Shown here piece after piece: positions 33,865-42,631 of a stretch of DNA of 64,000 bases (position 1 is the first letter of the stretch; the number at the start of each line of letters is the position of its first letter). Made by a program: the position numbers and the translations under genes. The DNA comes from Paenibacillus hamazuiensis (lineage in GTDB: Bacteria; Bacillota; Bacilli; Paenibacillales; NBRC-103111), in the NCBI RefSeq assembly GCF_023276405.1, contig NZ_JALRMO010000001.1, positions 372,001 to 436,000 on the forward strand, given 5' to 3'. The notes beneath the pieces were generated by a model. The model saw only the letters and a program-made list of their open reading frames with translations, ran no database searches and was not told the DNA's origin.

Positions 33865-34566
33865 ATGGACATAACAGCGATCAAGCTGCTTATGGAACAG
33901 CACGGCTGGCTTTATGCGCTTTTGCGCGGCATGCCGGGCGATTTGCTCGGCTGCTGGGAGATTTGCCGCTATCAGCCGAAGGACATCGTGTGCGAGCAGG
34001 GGGAGGAGCCCGCTTGCTTCCACATTTTGACGGAGGGGGAGTTGAAGGTCGAGCATGCGGTGACCGGCGGTCATATTTATACGCTCGCCCATCTGCACCC
34101 GGGCCAACTGCTCGGAGATCTGGAGCTGACGCTGGAGGTTCCCTACGTCTCGAGAGTGTCGGCTGTCGTCAAATGTGAGCTTCTAGCTCTGCGGGCCGAC
34201 GTATACCGCAAATGGGCCCGGAGCGATGCCGTCTTTTTAACGGAACTGAACAGGATTTTGGCGTCCAAGCTGCATGCCACCTCGCAAAAAACGATCGAAA
34301 ATACTTACATGTCTTCCCGGCAAATGCTGCTGCGCCATTTGTACGGGCTGATCGAGCATTGCGATTTCAACGCGCAAATGGCCTACACCGCAGCGATTTC
34401 CCGCGAGGATATCGCCCGCCGGCTCGGCGTTACGGTGCGCAGCGTGAACCGGATTTTGAAGGAGCTTAAGGAGCGACGCATCATTTTTGTCAGCAAAAAC
34501 CGGATCATTCTCAACGAATGGAGCCGTTATATGATGGAGCGCGAGCTGCAGAAAGGCGAACAGTAA
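33865..34566 (+). CDS. Crp/Fnr family transcriptional regulator
   Basis: Regulator of 233 aa. Residues about 25-140 form a cyclic-nucleotide-binding-type barrel (C-E-Q-G-E-E-P-A-C-F-H-I-L-T-E-G-E-L), and the C-terminal helix-turn-helix reads I-S-R-E-D-I-A-R-R-L-G-V-T-V-R-S-V-N-R-I-L-K-E-L. No FNR cysteine cluster is present. Chosen start has GGTGAAG 9 bases upstream. It precedes the ECF transporter genes by 46 bases on the same strand and probably controls them; the small-molecule ligand is unknown. Confidence 0.9.
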   Translation: MDITAIKLLMEQHGWLYALLRGMPGDLLGCWEICRYQPKDIVCEQGEEPACFHILTEGELKVEHAVTGGHIYTLAHLHPGQLLGDLELTLEVPYVSRVSAVVKCELLALRADVYRKWARSDAVFLTELNRILASKLHATSQKTIENTYMSSRQMLLRHLYGLIEHCDFNAQMAYTAAISREDIARRLGVTVRSVNRILKELKERRIIFVSKNRIILNEWSRYMMERELQKGEQ

Positions 34567-34612
34567 AGTAACGTACATATTCTCATCATTTCCAAAAGGA
34601 GTGTTCGAAGTT

Positions 34613-35218
34613 ATGACGGAAACGTCCGTACCCGCAACCGACTCGATGAAAACCGGCCTGCACCACAAAGGGGTCTCGTCAAGACACATCGTGGCGATCG
34701 TCGTCAGCGCCTTGATTTTCGGCGCGATCATTTATGTCACCCGGTTTCTGCCGTTCAAAATGGGAACCATTCAAATGTTTTATCCGGCCGCGATCGTCGC
34801 CCCGTTGTTTGGCGTATGGTTCGGTGTATGGGGCTCGGCCGGTCTTATCGTCGGCAACATTTTATCGATGCTGGCCGTAGGGCTCAATCCCGCTTTGTTC
34901 CCACTCGCGCTGCTCGCGCAGTTTATGATGGGATTCTTGCCCGGGGCGGCTTATCGCAAAACGAAATTCGAAGGTGCGGGCAGCGTCGCTTTTTTCGTTG
35001 CCCTGGTCATCACAGGCCAGGTCGTCTCCAGTACCTTGGTCGCGCTCAATTTGCTGTGGATCCAGCACGTACCCGCCAAGGCGGTATGGGGGACGATTTG
35101 GCCGTGGATGCAGTTCAGCAATACGCTGATGGCTGCTGTGTTCAGCCCTTTGCTGTTCGCTTGGCTGTCTGACTATATAAGCAAGTCGGGCCTGTTTTTC
35201 AAGCGATTTCTCGGTTAG
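34613..35218 (+). CDS. ECF transporter S component (substrate-binding membrane protein)
   Basis: Integral membrane protein of 201 aa with about five to six hydrophobic helices (I-V-A-I-V-V-S-A-L-I-F-G-A near the start; F-Y-P-A-A-I-V-A-P-L-F-G-V-W-F-G-V in the middle). Size, topology and position before T and A genes identify it as the substrate-specific S subunit of an ECF vitamin or cofactor importer. It does not match RibU, ThiT, BioY or FolT by eye, so the substrate is open. The ATG at 34613 has AAAGGAG 11 bases upstream. Confidence 0.78.
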   Translation: MTETSVPATDSMKTGLHHKGVSSRHIVAIVVSALIFGAIIYVTRFLPFKMGTIQMFYPAAIVAPLFGVWFGVWGSAGLIVGNILSMLAVGLNPALFPLALLAQFMMGFLPGAAYRKTKFEGAGSVAFFVALVITGQVVSSTLVALNLLWIQHVPAKAVWGTIWPWMQFSNTLMAAVFSPLLFAWLSDYISKSGLFFKRFLG

Positions 35219-35239
35219 GAAAAAAGAGGGGAGAAGCGA

Positions 35240-36019
35240 ATGAACCTGTATTATCCTTCCAATTCGATTTTTCATTACATGCACGGATTTACGAAAATAT
35301 TGATCTTCGGCCTTCTCTTCTCCTTCATTCCTTTTTGGATGAACCGGGCGGAAAGCTTGCTGGCGATGCTGCTTGTCTGTATGGCGCTGTTCGTTTACAT
35401 CCGCCCGACCCGCATTCATTGGCTTCTGCTCATCCCGGCCACGATGCTCGCCGTCGTGATGGGTGCCGCGTATTTGCTGGATGATATGGGAGGGACCGTT
35501 TATTTTCACGCAGCCTTCGGCTGGTGGGAAATCCGCGTTTCTTCGGGGAATATGGCCTATGCGCTTATTTTTATACTGCGGATGCTCAATTGGTCCGTGC
35601 TTTTCTTTCTGCTGCTGTTCACGACTTCCCCGCAGGATCTGGTGTTCGGGTTGAAGCGGTTTGGACTCCCGGAATTTATGACGCTCGCGGTCTCGCTCAC
35701 TTTGCGCTATTGGAGCCTGATGATCTCCGATACGAAAACGGTTATGGACGCGCAGTACTGCCGCGGAGTCGATTTCCGGGAAGGGCATCCGCTGACGAGG
35801 GTACGCAGGTTTGCCAGCCTGCTGATTCCGGTGATTTTCGTTTTTTTGAAAAGGTTCCGTACGACCGGCTTCGCCTTGTCCCTCAAAGGGGTCGGCCGTA
35901 AAAATGCCCGCACCGCCTACTATCATCCGGCTCTGACGGCAATCGATGGGTATGCCATTGCCGCAGCGCTGCTCATTTTCGGCAGCGTGATGGCGCTGGG
36001 CTGGAATTTTCGCCTGTAA
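35240..36019 (+). CDS. ECF transporter T component (EcfT/CbiQ-like)
   Basis: Transmembrane coupling subunit of 259 aa. The two cytoplasmic coupling helices carry A-x-x-x-R-G (D-A-Q-Y-C-R-G-V-D) and a second, altered copy (A-L-S-L-K-G-V-G), which dock onto the ATPase. Four to five hydrophobic helices precede them. A GGGGAG site lies upstream of the ATG, 21 bases after the S gene. Confidence 0.9.
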   Translation: MNLYYPSNSIFHYMHGFTKILIFGLLFSFIPFWMNRAESLLAMLLVCMALFVYIRPTRIHWLLLIPATMLAVVMGAAYLLDDMGGTVYFHAAFGWWEIRVSSGNMAYALIFILRMLNWSVLFFLLLFTTSPQDLVFGLKRFGLPEFMTLAVSLTLRYWSLMISDTKTVMDAQYCRGVDFREGHPLTRVRRFASLLIPVIFVFLKRFRTTGFALSLKGVGRKNARTAYYHPALTAIDGYAIAAALLIFGSVMALGWNFRL

Positions 36020-36056
36020 CGCAGAGGCTGAAGTGTAAGGGAGGAGATGATGAAGC

Positions 36057-37862
36057 TTGATCGAGATCAAACAATATTCATGCGCTTATGCCGGCAAAAC
36101 AAAACCTCATCTGCATCGGGTGAATCTGCATATCCGGGCTGGAGAGTTCGTCGCGGTGATCGGGCCGAGCGGCGGTGGAAAATCAACCCTGCTCTTTTCC
36201 ATCAATGGACTGATTCCGAATGAAATCGAAGGCTCCCGTTATGAGGGAAGCATCAAAGCAGACGGCATTTGCGTGCAGGAGACGATGCCCCACGATCTTG
36301 CCGGCATCGTCGGCACGGTGCTGCAGGATCCGGAATGGCAGCTTGTGCGCGGTACGGTTCTGGAGGAGCTCGTATTTCCGCTGGAAAATATGGGCGTCGA
36401 AGCGGAGGAGATCGACCGGCGGCTTAAGGAGGTCACGGAGCAGGTCGAAATCCGGCACCTGCTGCCGAGGTCGCCGCTGGAGCTGTCCGGCGGGCAAAAG
36501 CAGCGGGTTGCGATCGCCGCTTGCCTCATGATGAGGCCGAAAATCATCGTGCTCGACGAGCCGACGGCCGAACTGGATCCGCTCGGCAAAGAGATGGTCA
36601 TCGAGACGATCCGCGAGCTGAACCGGGTTTGGGGTTATACGATCGTGTTGGTCGATCATAATCTGGACGTCACCTTGCCCCATGTCGACCGGGTTGTCGA
36701 GGTCGAGGAAGGACGGATCGCCGCCGACGGCACGCCTGCGGAGGTGTTCGCCGGCGGCGGTGTGCAGGACGGCGAGGGCCGCGTTGCTTTGCCGCAGACG
36801 GTGGAAATCGCCGTGATGCTGGGCGTTCACCGGCTGGGAGACCGCGTGCCGCTGACCGCGCGGGAGCTGGCGGACTTGCTGATGCGAGTCCGGCCGCAGC
36901 ATGAACCGGGTGCAATCCGCGAGCCTGATCTTGCGCCGGTATACGCGGATGCGAGGCGGGCGACGGGTATTTTGACGAACGGGCGGGTGACAGATCCTGC
37001 GGGAGTGCCAGCTGTCGAATTGGAGGATGTGCACTTTGCCTACGGTAAAACGGACAATGATCCGGCCATCCATCCGCTGCAGCTGCGCATTCGCCAAGGC
37101 GAATTTGTTGCCGTTATCGGGCAAAACGGAGCGGGCAAATCAACCTTGTGCAAGCTGATGGTCGGCCTTCTGAAGCCGCTCGGCGGGAGCGTGCGCATTC
37201 TTGGCAAGATGGTATCGTCGTATCGGGCCGGCGAGCTGGTGAAGCAGGTCGGGTACGTGTTTCAAAACCCGGATTATCAAATTTTTCAGCGGACGGTCTA
37301 TGACGAAGTGGCCTACGGGCTGCGCATCCAAAAGCTGCCCCGCCGAGAAATCGAGCGGCGCGTGCTGGAAGCGACACAGCTGCTCGATATCGAACGGCAT
37401 CTGCGGGAACATCCGCATTTTCTCAGCCGGGGCGAGCGCAGGAGGGTAGCGATCGCTTCGATGTTGGCGCTGCGCCCGAACATTTTGATCCTCGACGAGC
37501 CGACGACGGGGCTCGATCCTTACCGGTGCCGGCAAATGATGGAGCATATCCGTTCGCTCTGGGACTCCGGGCATACCGTCATTTTGCTCACTCACGACAT
37601 GCGGGTTGTCGCCGACTACGTCCCGCGAACGATCGTGATGGCCAGCGGGAGGATCGAGCTGGACGGAATGACGAGGGACGTATTTGCCTGCCGCGACGAG
37701 CTTCTGCGCCGCCGCATCACCGTTCCGCCCGTCGTGGAGCTGTCGCGTTTGCTCGGATGGGTCGAGCCGGCGCTCACGTCGGAGGAATTCGTCCTCAGGT
37801 ACCGCAGGATGATGCTGGAACCGTCTCCGGAGCCGGTGGTGGCGGGAGGAGCCGGGGTATGA
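36057..37862 (+). CDS. ECF transporter double ATPase (fused EcfA domains)
   Basis: Energising subunit of 601 aa with two nucleotide-binding domains in one chain. Domain 1: Walker A G-P-S-G-G-G-K-S-T near residue 37, signature L-S-G-G-Q, Walker B I-I-V-L-D-E-P-T-A-E-L-D. Domain 2: G-Q-N-G-A-G-K-S-T, Walker B I-L-I-L-D-E-P-T-T-G-L-D, but signature L-S-R-G-E instead of L-S-G-G-Q. Fused ATPases of this kind occur in YkoD-type systems. It starts at TTG with GGAGGAG 10 bases upstream; its stop overlaps the MBL gene start. Confidence 0.92.
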   Translation: MIEIKQYSCAYAGKTKPHLHRVNLHIRAGEFVAVIGPSGGGKSTLLFSINGLIPNEIEGSRYEGSIKADGICVQETMPHDLAGIVGTVLQDPEWQLVRGTVLEELVFPLENMGVEAEEIDRRLKEVTEQVEIRHLLPRSPLELSGGQKQRVAIAACLMMRPKIIVLDEPTAELDPLGKEMVIETIRELNRVWGYTIVLVDHNLDVTLPHVDRVVEVEEGRIAADGTPAEVFAGGGVQDGEGRVALPQTVEIAVMLGVHRLGDRVPLTARELADLLMRVRPQHEPGAIREPDLAPVYADARRATGILTNGRVTDPAGVPAVELEDVHFAYGKTDNDPAIHPLQLRIRQGEFVAVIGQNGAGKSTLCKLMVGLLKPLGGSVRILGKMVSSYRAGELVKQVGYVFQNPDYQIFQRTVYDEVAYGLRIQKLPRREIERRVLEATQLLDIERHLREHPHFLSRGERRRVAIASMLALRPNILILDEPTTGLDPYRCRQMMEHIRSLWDSGHTVILLTHDMRVVADYVPRTIVMASGRIELDGMTRDVFACRDELLRRRITVPPVVELSRLLGWVEPALTSEEFVLRYRRMMLEPSPEPVVAGGAGV

Positions 37863-38617
37863 CATTTTTTCGGATTGCGATGCTGGGGGTAGGGAACGGA
37901 TTTTGCAAGTCGACGTACCATAACAATGCGCTGCTTGAAGCGGGAAACCGTCTTTATTTGCTCGATTGCGGGGCGACGGCGTGGCTCAGCTTGCACGAGC
38001 TGGGGTTTGGCTTTGACGATATATCCGGTATTTACATTAGCCATCTGCATTACGACCATTGCGGCGGCTTGGAGGAGGCGGCTCTGTATGGCGCCTATGC
38101 GGCAGGGAGGAAGATGAAGCTTTGGCTCCCCGAGCCGCTCCGCGATACGATTTGGGACCATTACTTGAAAGGGACTCTGCATAACGAAGCGGAGGGAAAA
38201 CTTGGGCTTGCGGACTATTTTGACGTGGAGTGGGTGAGCGAGGGGGAGCCGTTCGTCTTTGGTCCGGGAGGCGAAGTGAGGGCAGGGCTTCCTGCTTATT
38301 GGCTGCGCACCCGGCACGTTCCCGGAAAATTCAGCTCTTCGCTTGTGCTGGACCGCAGATTTTTTTACAGCGCCGACATGGTGGCGGACACCGTTTTGGT
38401 GCAGCGGCTGGCGAGGGACGGGGTCCGCACCTTCTATCACGACGCCGACTTCGGCACGTCGCCGGTTCACGCCGGGTTCGATCAGCTTTGCGCGTACCCT
38501 GCGGAAATCAGGCGGTGCATGCTTTTAATGCACTACGGACGGCGGCCGGAAGGGCTGCTGCAGTCGGACCTCGAGGAAATGAAGCTGCTGCGCCAGCACG
38601 AGTGGCTGGAATGGTAA
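37859..38617 (+). CDS. MBL-fold metallo-hydrolase (RNase Z/phosphodiesterase-like)
   Basis: Metallo-beta-lactamase-fold enzyme of 252 aa. Metal motif H-L-H-Y-D-H-C-G-G is intact, with D-C-G-A upstream, and later ligands include the Asp in S-A-D-M and a His in M-H-Y-G. The opening G-V-G-N-G-F-C, then Y-H-N-N-A-L-L-E resembles RNase Z and cyclic-nucleotide phosphodiesterase-like members. Start ATG overlaps the ATPase stop (ATGA) with GGAGG 9 bases upstream. Its operon with an ECF importer suggests it processes the imported compound or a signalling nucleotide (inference). Confidence 0.85.
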   Translation: MTFFRIAMLGVGNGFCKSTYHNNALLEAGNRLYLLDCGATAWLSLHELGFGFDDISGIYISHLHYDHCGGLEEAALYGAYAAGRKMKLWLPEPLRDTIWDHYLKGTLHNEAEGKLGLADYFDVEWVSEGEPFVFGPGGEVRAGLPAYWLRTRHVPGKFSSSLVLDRRFFYSADMVADTVLVQRLARDGVRTFYHDADFGTSPVHAGFDQLCAYPAEIRRCMLLMHYGRRPEGLLQSDLEEMKLLRQHEWLEW

Positions 38618-38704
38618 CGATTCGTGTTCGGGTGGCGTGGGAATTGTACGACAGCATGTCGGCGTCGATTTGTCGTATACGAAAATAATAGGAGGTGCAC
38701 GATT

Positions 38705-39454
38705 ATGGCACAGGTGCGTTACCCGTTTGTTCGTATAGATTTGCCGGAATGGATCGTGCCTCTGGTCGCGAGAGTGTACGAAAAGATGCGGCACGATGCG
38801 ACCGGGCACGATTTTCACCATGCGGTGAGAGTAATGGAGTTTGGAGCGGACTTGGCGCGCCGGCTCGGAGCGGACGAGGAACTGCTGCTTGCCGCCGGGC
38901 TGCTGCACGATTACTACCGCATCGAGGAGAAACAAACCGGGCGTCTGCACTATGGGCCGGAAGCGATGCAGCAGATGCGGCATGAGTTCGGGGCGGAGCT
39001 GGGCAGTGTTATCGGTGAAATCCGCCTGGAGCGGCTGCTGGAGGCGATTTCACTGCATGAGCGGTACGATTTTTGCGGCGAAGACGCAGGCGCTGTCCCC
39101 GCCGGTAATTCGCCGGACTATTCTCTGGAAGCAAAAATATTACAGGACACGGATCGGTTGGAAGCGATCGGTGCGATGGGTATCGCGCGGGCGTTTATGT
39201 TCAGTGGTGCCCACGGGCTGCCGATGTTCGAGGAGTTGGGAGCGACGAGTGCCTTGTTCGACCCGGGTGAACGCCCGAAAGGCTCGACGTACCGGCATTT
39301 TCACGAGAAACTGCTCAGGCTTTGCGGCTGTATGCATACCGAGCCGGCGCGAAGGATGGCGCTGGAGAGGCACCGCTTCATGCTGCTATTTTTGCGGCAG
39401 TGGGAAGAGGAGCTGGACAGGGAAAACGATATGAGGAAGATGAACGACATGTGA
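38705..39454 (+). CDS. HD-domain phosphohydrolase
   Basis: Predicted metal-dependent phosphohydrolase of 249 aa. The HD site reads G-H-D-F-H-H-A then L-L-H-D-Y-Y-R, with later H-E-R-Y-D-F and D-T-D-R-L-E-A-I-G-A, typical of YedJ-like stand-alone HD enzymes acting on nucleotides or phospho-compounds. AGGAGGTG lies 9 bases before the ATG at 38705. It closes the Crp/ECF/MBL operon, which ends at a weak GGTACTTT-type hairpin near 39473-39491. Confidence 0.85.
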   Translation: MAQVRYPFVRIDLPEWIVPLVARVYEKMRHDATGHDFHHAVRVMEFGADLARRLGADEELLLAAGLLHDYYRIEEKQTGRLHYGPEAMQQMRHEFGAELGSVIGEIRLERLLEAISLHERYDFCGEDAGAVPAGNSPDYSLEAKILQDTDRLEAIGAMGIARAFMFSGAHGLPMFEELGATSALFDPGERPKGSTYRHFHEKLLRLCGCMHTEPARRMALERHRFMLLFLRQWEEELDRENDMRKMNDM

Positions 39455-39622
39455 ATGTGGCCCGCGGAACGGGTACTTTGAGAAAAGTACCTCTTCGGCG
39501 GGGCTTTTAAGTTTTTAGGAGAAATAGGGACTCAAAAATTGTCTATTTTTGTCTGTTCCTACCAGCCCTGATTCGTGTATAATTTAGAAATAATTAGCAA
39601 CCCCCAAAAAGGAGGACTCGCC

Positions 39623-40777
39623 TTGAGCGACATATCATTCAAACCGATCGGCTTCGCCAGGATGCTTGACCGGATTTTTCGCATGTACCGGAAGTTGTTT
39701 GTTCCATTGCTGCAAATCTCGCTGCTGTTGTATGGGCCGTACTATGTGCTTCAGGCCATCCTTGTTCCGCATCAAACAGCGATCCCTATCTGGGATCTTA
39801 TAAACGAATCGAAAGCGAAGCCGTTCACGGATCCCGAATTGCAAACGGGGCCTTTCTCTTTTCTCATCTATTTCGTGATTTTGCTCGTTTTCGCGTTGGT
39901 CCTCATTCCCGTCTCGGCCGCTGCAGTCCTGCGTTTGCTCGGTTCCGTCGAGCGCCGGGAGGAATACAGAATCGGCAGTATTGTCCGGCAGGCATTCGGG
40001 CGAATCGGCCCGCTTGCCGGAAGCACGGTGCTGTACGGACTGATGATTTTCGGAATCGCATTGGGTGCACTCTTCGTCATTGGCATTGTGATCGCAATTC
40101 TCGTTATTGTTTTCGGCGCGAGCATCGGGCTGCTCGGGGGAGGCTTCGACAACTTTCGCCACTTCGGAGCTTTGGCTGTAGTGGCCATTATCGTTTATTT
40201 GGCGCTTCTTTTAGGGCTCGGCGTATTTATAGGATTCTTCGCGATACGTTGGGGATTTTTTATCGCTTTTGTCGATTCCCGGGCTCAGGGGCTCGGGTTT
40301 GCGCGCAGCTGGCAGTTGACCAAAGGGTGCTTTTGGCGGCTGTTCGGTGTGTATTTGGTGCTGTATGTGATTTTGGCCGTCGTATCGCTGCTGCCGCTTC
40401 TCATCCCATGGTATACGGTACAGCTCGTCGTCGCAACGCTGGTGAATGTTGCGTTAGGTCCTCTGTATCTTGTCGCTTATGCGGTCGCCTGGGGGGAACT
40501 GCAGCTCCGCAAAGGTGCGGGATTGGAACGGATGCTGGATTTGGCGGAAGGTTCCGAGGCCGCTCTCGGCACTGCGGCAGCCGCAGCCCCCGAATCGCCG
40601 GAGGCAAATTCGCATGCATACGGAGAACCCGCGAGCGAAGCTCCCTCATTGGAGTCGGCTGCAAGCGAGCGTTCGGGAACGGAGGCTGCCTCTCCCGAAC
40701 CGTTGGAAAAGACGACACCCGCGTCCGAGAACGAGCCGGGACGTCCCGGCCGGCCGGACGGACATGATCGAGAATAG
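39623..40777 (+). CDS. Polytopic membrane protein with acidic C-terminal tail (glycerophosphodiester phosphodiesterase membrane-domain-like)
   Basis: Membrane protein of 384 aa. Residues 1-310 hold about six hydrophobic helices (G-S-T-V-L-Y-G-L-M-I-F-G, I-V-I-A-I-L-V-I-V-F-G, W-Q-L-T-K-G-C-F-W-R-L-F-G), resembling DUF7847/GDPD membrane-domain proteins; the last ~75 residues are Glu/Ala/Pro/Ser-rich and disordered. It starts at TTG with AAGGAGG 7 bases upstream; a TATAAT -10 lies about 40 bases before. It heads the MoxR-DUF58 cluster. Function unknown. Confidence 0.78.
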   Translation: MSDISFKPIGFARMLDRIFRMYRKLFVPLLQISLLLYGPYYVLQAILVPHQTAIPIWDLINESKAKPFTDPELQTGPFSFLIYFVILLVFALVLIPVSAAAVLRLLGSVERREEYRIGSIVRQAFGRIGPLAGSTVLYGLMIFGIALGALFVIGIVIAILVIVFGASIGLLGGGFDNFRHFGALAVVAIIVYLALLLGLGVFIGFFAIRWGFFIAFVDSRAQGLGFARSWQLTKGCFWRLFGVYLVLYVILAVVSLLPLLIPWYTVQLVVATLVNVALGPLYLVAYAVAWGELQLRKGAGLERMLDLAEGSEAALGTAAAAAPESPEANSHAYGEPASEAPSLESAASERSGTEAASPEPLEKTTPASENEPGRPGRPDGHDRE

Positions 40778-40812
40778 ACGCCGCAATCATCTCCGGCAGA
40801 GAGGAGTTGGAC

Positions 40813-41460
40813 ATGCCGACGGATATTGAGCAAGATCGGGAGGAACTCGCCGAAATACTGGAGCGGAGTGAATTCCGCGTTCCGCCGGAAGAGGTGCAGC
40901 GAAGCGACAATTTGATTGCCAAATGGCTGAAAGAGCTGTGGGCCCGCATCCGGGAATGGTTCCCGGATGCGGCGATTTCACCTGCGGCGCTGGATGTCGT
41001 ATCGTGGATCATCATCCTGGCTGCGGCGGCCGCGCTGCTGTTTATGATCGTTTGGGTGACCCGGCAGTATGTTTACCGCGCCCGGTGGAACGAGCTGCTG
41101 CAAGCGGCGGAGCAGGACAAGCGGCGTTCGTACCGTCATTTTCTGTCGGAGTCGAAACGTTATGCACAGAACGGGAACGTCCGCGAGCAGGTGCGAAGCA
41201 TGATGCTGACATTTTTGCTTTATGCCGGGGATCGCCGCTGGATACGGCCGGAGGCTTGGAAGACGAACGGCGAATACGCCGGAGAATTGCGGAGAAGCCG
41301 GCCGGAGGTTTTGCCGATCTTCCGCGAAGCGGCCGATTTGTTTGACCGGGTCTGGTACGGCGGCAGAAATGCTTCTGCGGCGGAGTGCTCCGCTTTGCTC
41401 GGGCAGCTGATTAGATTGACGGAAAGTGGAGGTGCCGATGGATATCGCGAACAGGTTTAA
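40813..41460 (+). CDS. DUF4129 domain protein
   Basis: Protein of 215 aa with one membrane helix (V-S-W-I-I-I-L-A-A-A-A-A-L-L-F-M-I) near residue 70 and a cytoplasmic C-terminal DUF4129 domain (R-S-M-M-L-T-F-L-L-Y-A-G-D-R-R-W, then F-D-R-V-W-Y-G-G), a regular partner of MoxR ATPases and DUF58 proteins. The ATG at 40813 has GAGGAG 6 bases upstream. It overlaps the DUF4350 gene by 23 bases. Confidence 0.85.
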   Translation: MPTDIEQDREELAEILERSEFRVPPEEVQRSDNLIAKWLKELWARIREWFPDAAISPAALDVVSWIIILAAAAALLFMIVWVTRQYVYRARWNELLQAAEQDKRRSYRHFLSESKRYAQNGNVREQVRSMMLTFLLYAGDRRWIRPEAWKTNGEYAGELRRSRPEVLPIFREAADLFDRVWYGGRNASAAECSALLGQLIRLTESGGADGYREQV

Positions 41461-42625
41461 AGCATCTCTGCGCCTGACTCTGCCGATCATTTTGTTTCTG
41501 GCCGTTTTGGTCGCCGCATACCCGCCGAAAGCGTCTCAAGAAGAACCGTACCGCTCCACCTCGGCCCGTCCGGACGGTACGAAGGCGATCCGCACGCTTC
41601 TGGAACAGAAAGGGCATCACGTGCAGACGTGGCCGTATTCCTGGCGGCGGTTAACCTCGATGAAAGGGGACTCGTTGATCGTTATCGAGCCGCAATCGCC
41701 GGACAAGGACGAGACGGATGCGCTTCGCGCGTGGGTGGAGGCGGGAGGCCGGCTCGTTCTTTTTGATTCCGATCCCGGTCGATACCCATGGCTTCCCGTC
41801 GTATCCGCGGATTCGTCCGAACAGAAGAGGGGCGTCATCCGCCTGATGCCCGGAGCGCAAACCTATGGAATAGGCGGCGGGCAGCCCGTACAAGACGGAC
41901 AAACGTTCGAGGGTGAGGTTGCCGCAAACGTCCGGATCGGCCAAGCTGCGAACGTAACCCCGCTGCTTGGCGACGAGCGGGGGACCGTCGCCGCCGACAT
42001 CCGTCTCGGGCAAGGTACGGTGACGTTGGTGCTCGAGCCGGGGTGGCTGACGAATCGTCATATTTTGCAGCAGGATCATTTTGTCATGGTGTGGCCGCTT
42101 GTCCGCAGCATCCAAGGAGCGATCCGGATCGACGAATATCATCACGGCATTCGTAAAAATCCGGGAATGCTCGCGGTCTACCCGCACCCGCTGCTGGCGG
42201 CGTTCGCGCAGATTGCGCTGGCTGTCGCCCTCTGGCTGTGGCTGCGGGGCAAGCGGTTCGGACCGGCACACGTGCCGCGCGAATGGGTCGTGCGCCGCGG
42301 GGACGAAACGCTTCTTGCCGTCGCCTCCTGGTACGAGCGCCGCAAATGCCGGCGGGAGGCGCTGCATTTTCACGAATCGTACTTGAGGCAGCAGCTGCTT
42401 GAAAGGTGGGGAGTTCCGCTGTCCGCTGCGGATGCGGAGCTGCTGCATGCGGCCGGAGGGCGCTGGGACGAAGGCGCTGTCCGCCAGCTGGAGCGTCTGC
42501 TGTTGCGGTTCTCCGAAGTTCGCGCAGAAGCCGCATCCCCGGCCCATACATATTCGGCCCGCCAGTTTGCGCAAGACGCGGAACTGGCGATGAGCCTCAT
42601 ACGCCGTCTGGATAAGGAGTGTTGA
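41438..42625 (+). CDS. DUF4350 domain protein
   Basis: Membrane-anchored protein of 395 aa. An N-terminal helix (L-P-I-I-L-F-L-A-V-L-V) precedes an extracytoplasmic DUF4350 domain (Y-R-S-T-S-A-R-P-D-G-T-K-A-I, then W-V-E-A-G-G-R-L-V-L-F), and a second helix near residue 250 leads to a cytoplasmic tail. The family has a glutamine-amidotransferase-like fold without clear catalysis. GGAGGTG lies 3-4 bases before the ATG at 41438; the alternative GTG at 41426 precedes that site. Confidence 0.85.
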   Translation: MDIANRFKASLRLTLPIILFLAVLVAAYPPKASQEEPYRSTSARPDGTKAIRTLLEQKGHHVQTWPYSWRRLTSMKGDSLIVIEPQSPDKDETDALRAWVEAGGRLVLFDSDPGRYPWLPVVSADSSEQKRGVIRLMPGAQTYGIGGGQPVQDGQTFEGEVAANVRIGQAANVTPLLGDERGTVAADIRLGQGTVTLVLEPGWLTNRHILQQDHFVMVWPLVRSIQGAIRIDEYHHGIRKNPGMLAVYPHPLLAAFAQIALAVALWLWLRGKRFGPAHVPREWVVRRGDETLLAVASWYERRKCRREALHFHESYLRQQLLERWGVPLSAADAELLHAAGGRWDEGAVRQLERLLLRFSEVRAEAASPAHTYSARQFAQDAELAMSLIRRLDKEC

Positions 42626-42631
42626 TGTAAG

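Noticed and set aside
34862-36070. 402-codon minus-strand frame antisense to the ECF S and T genes
   Set aside because: Rich in Gln, Arg and His with no motif; a shadow of two membrane-protein genes.
39473-39512. Possible terminator after the HD-hydrolase gene
   Set aside because: GGTACTTT/AAAAGTACC forms a stem but the T run follows only after a further GC-rich stretch, so I do not list it as a terminator.
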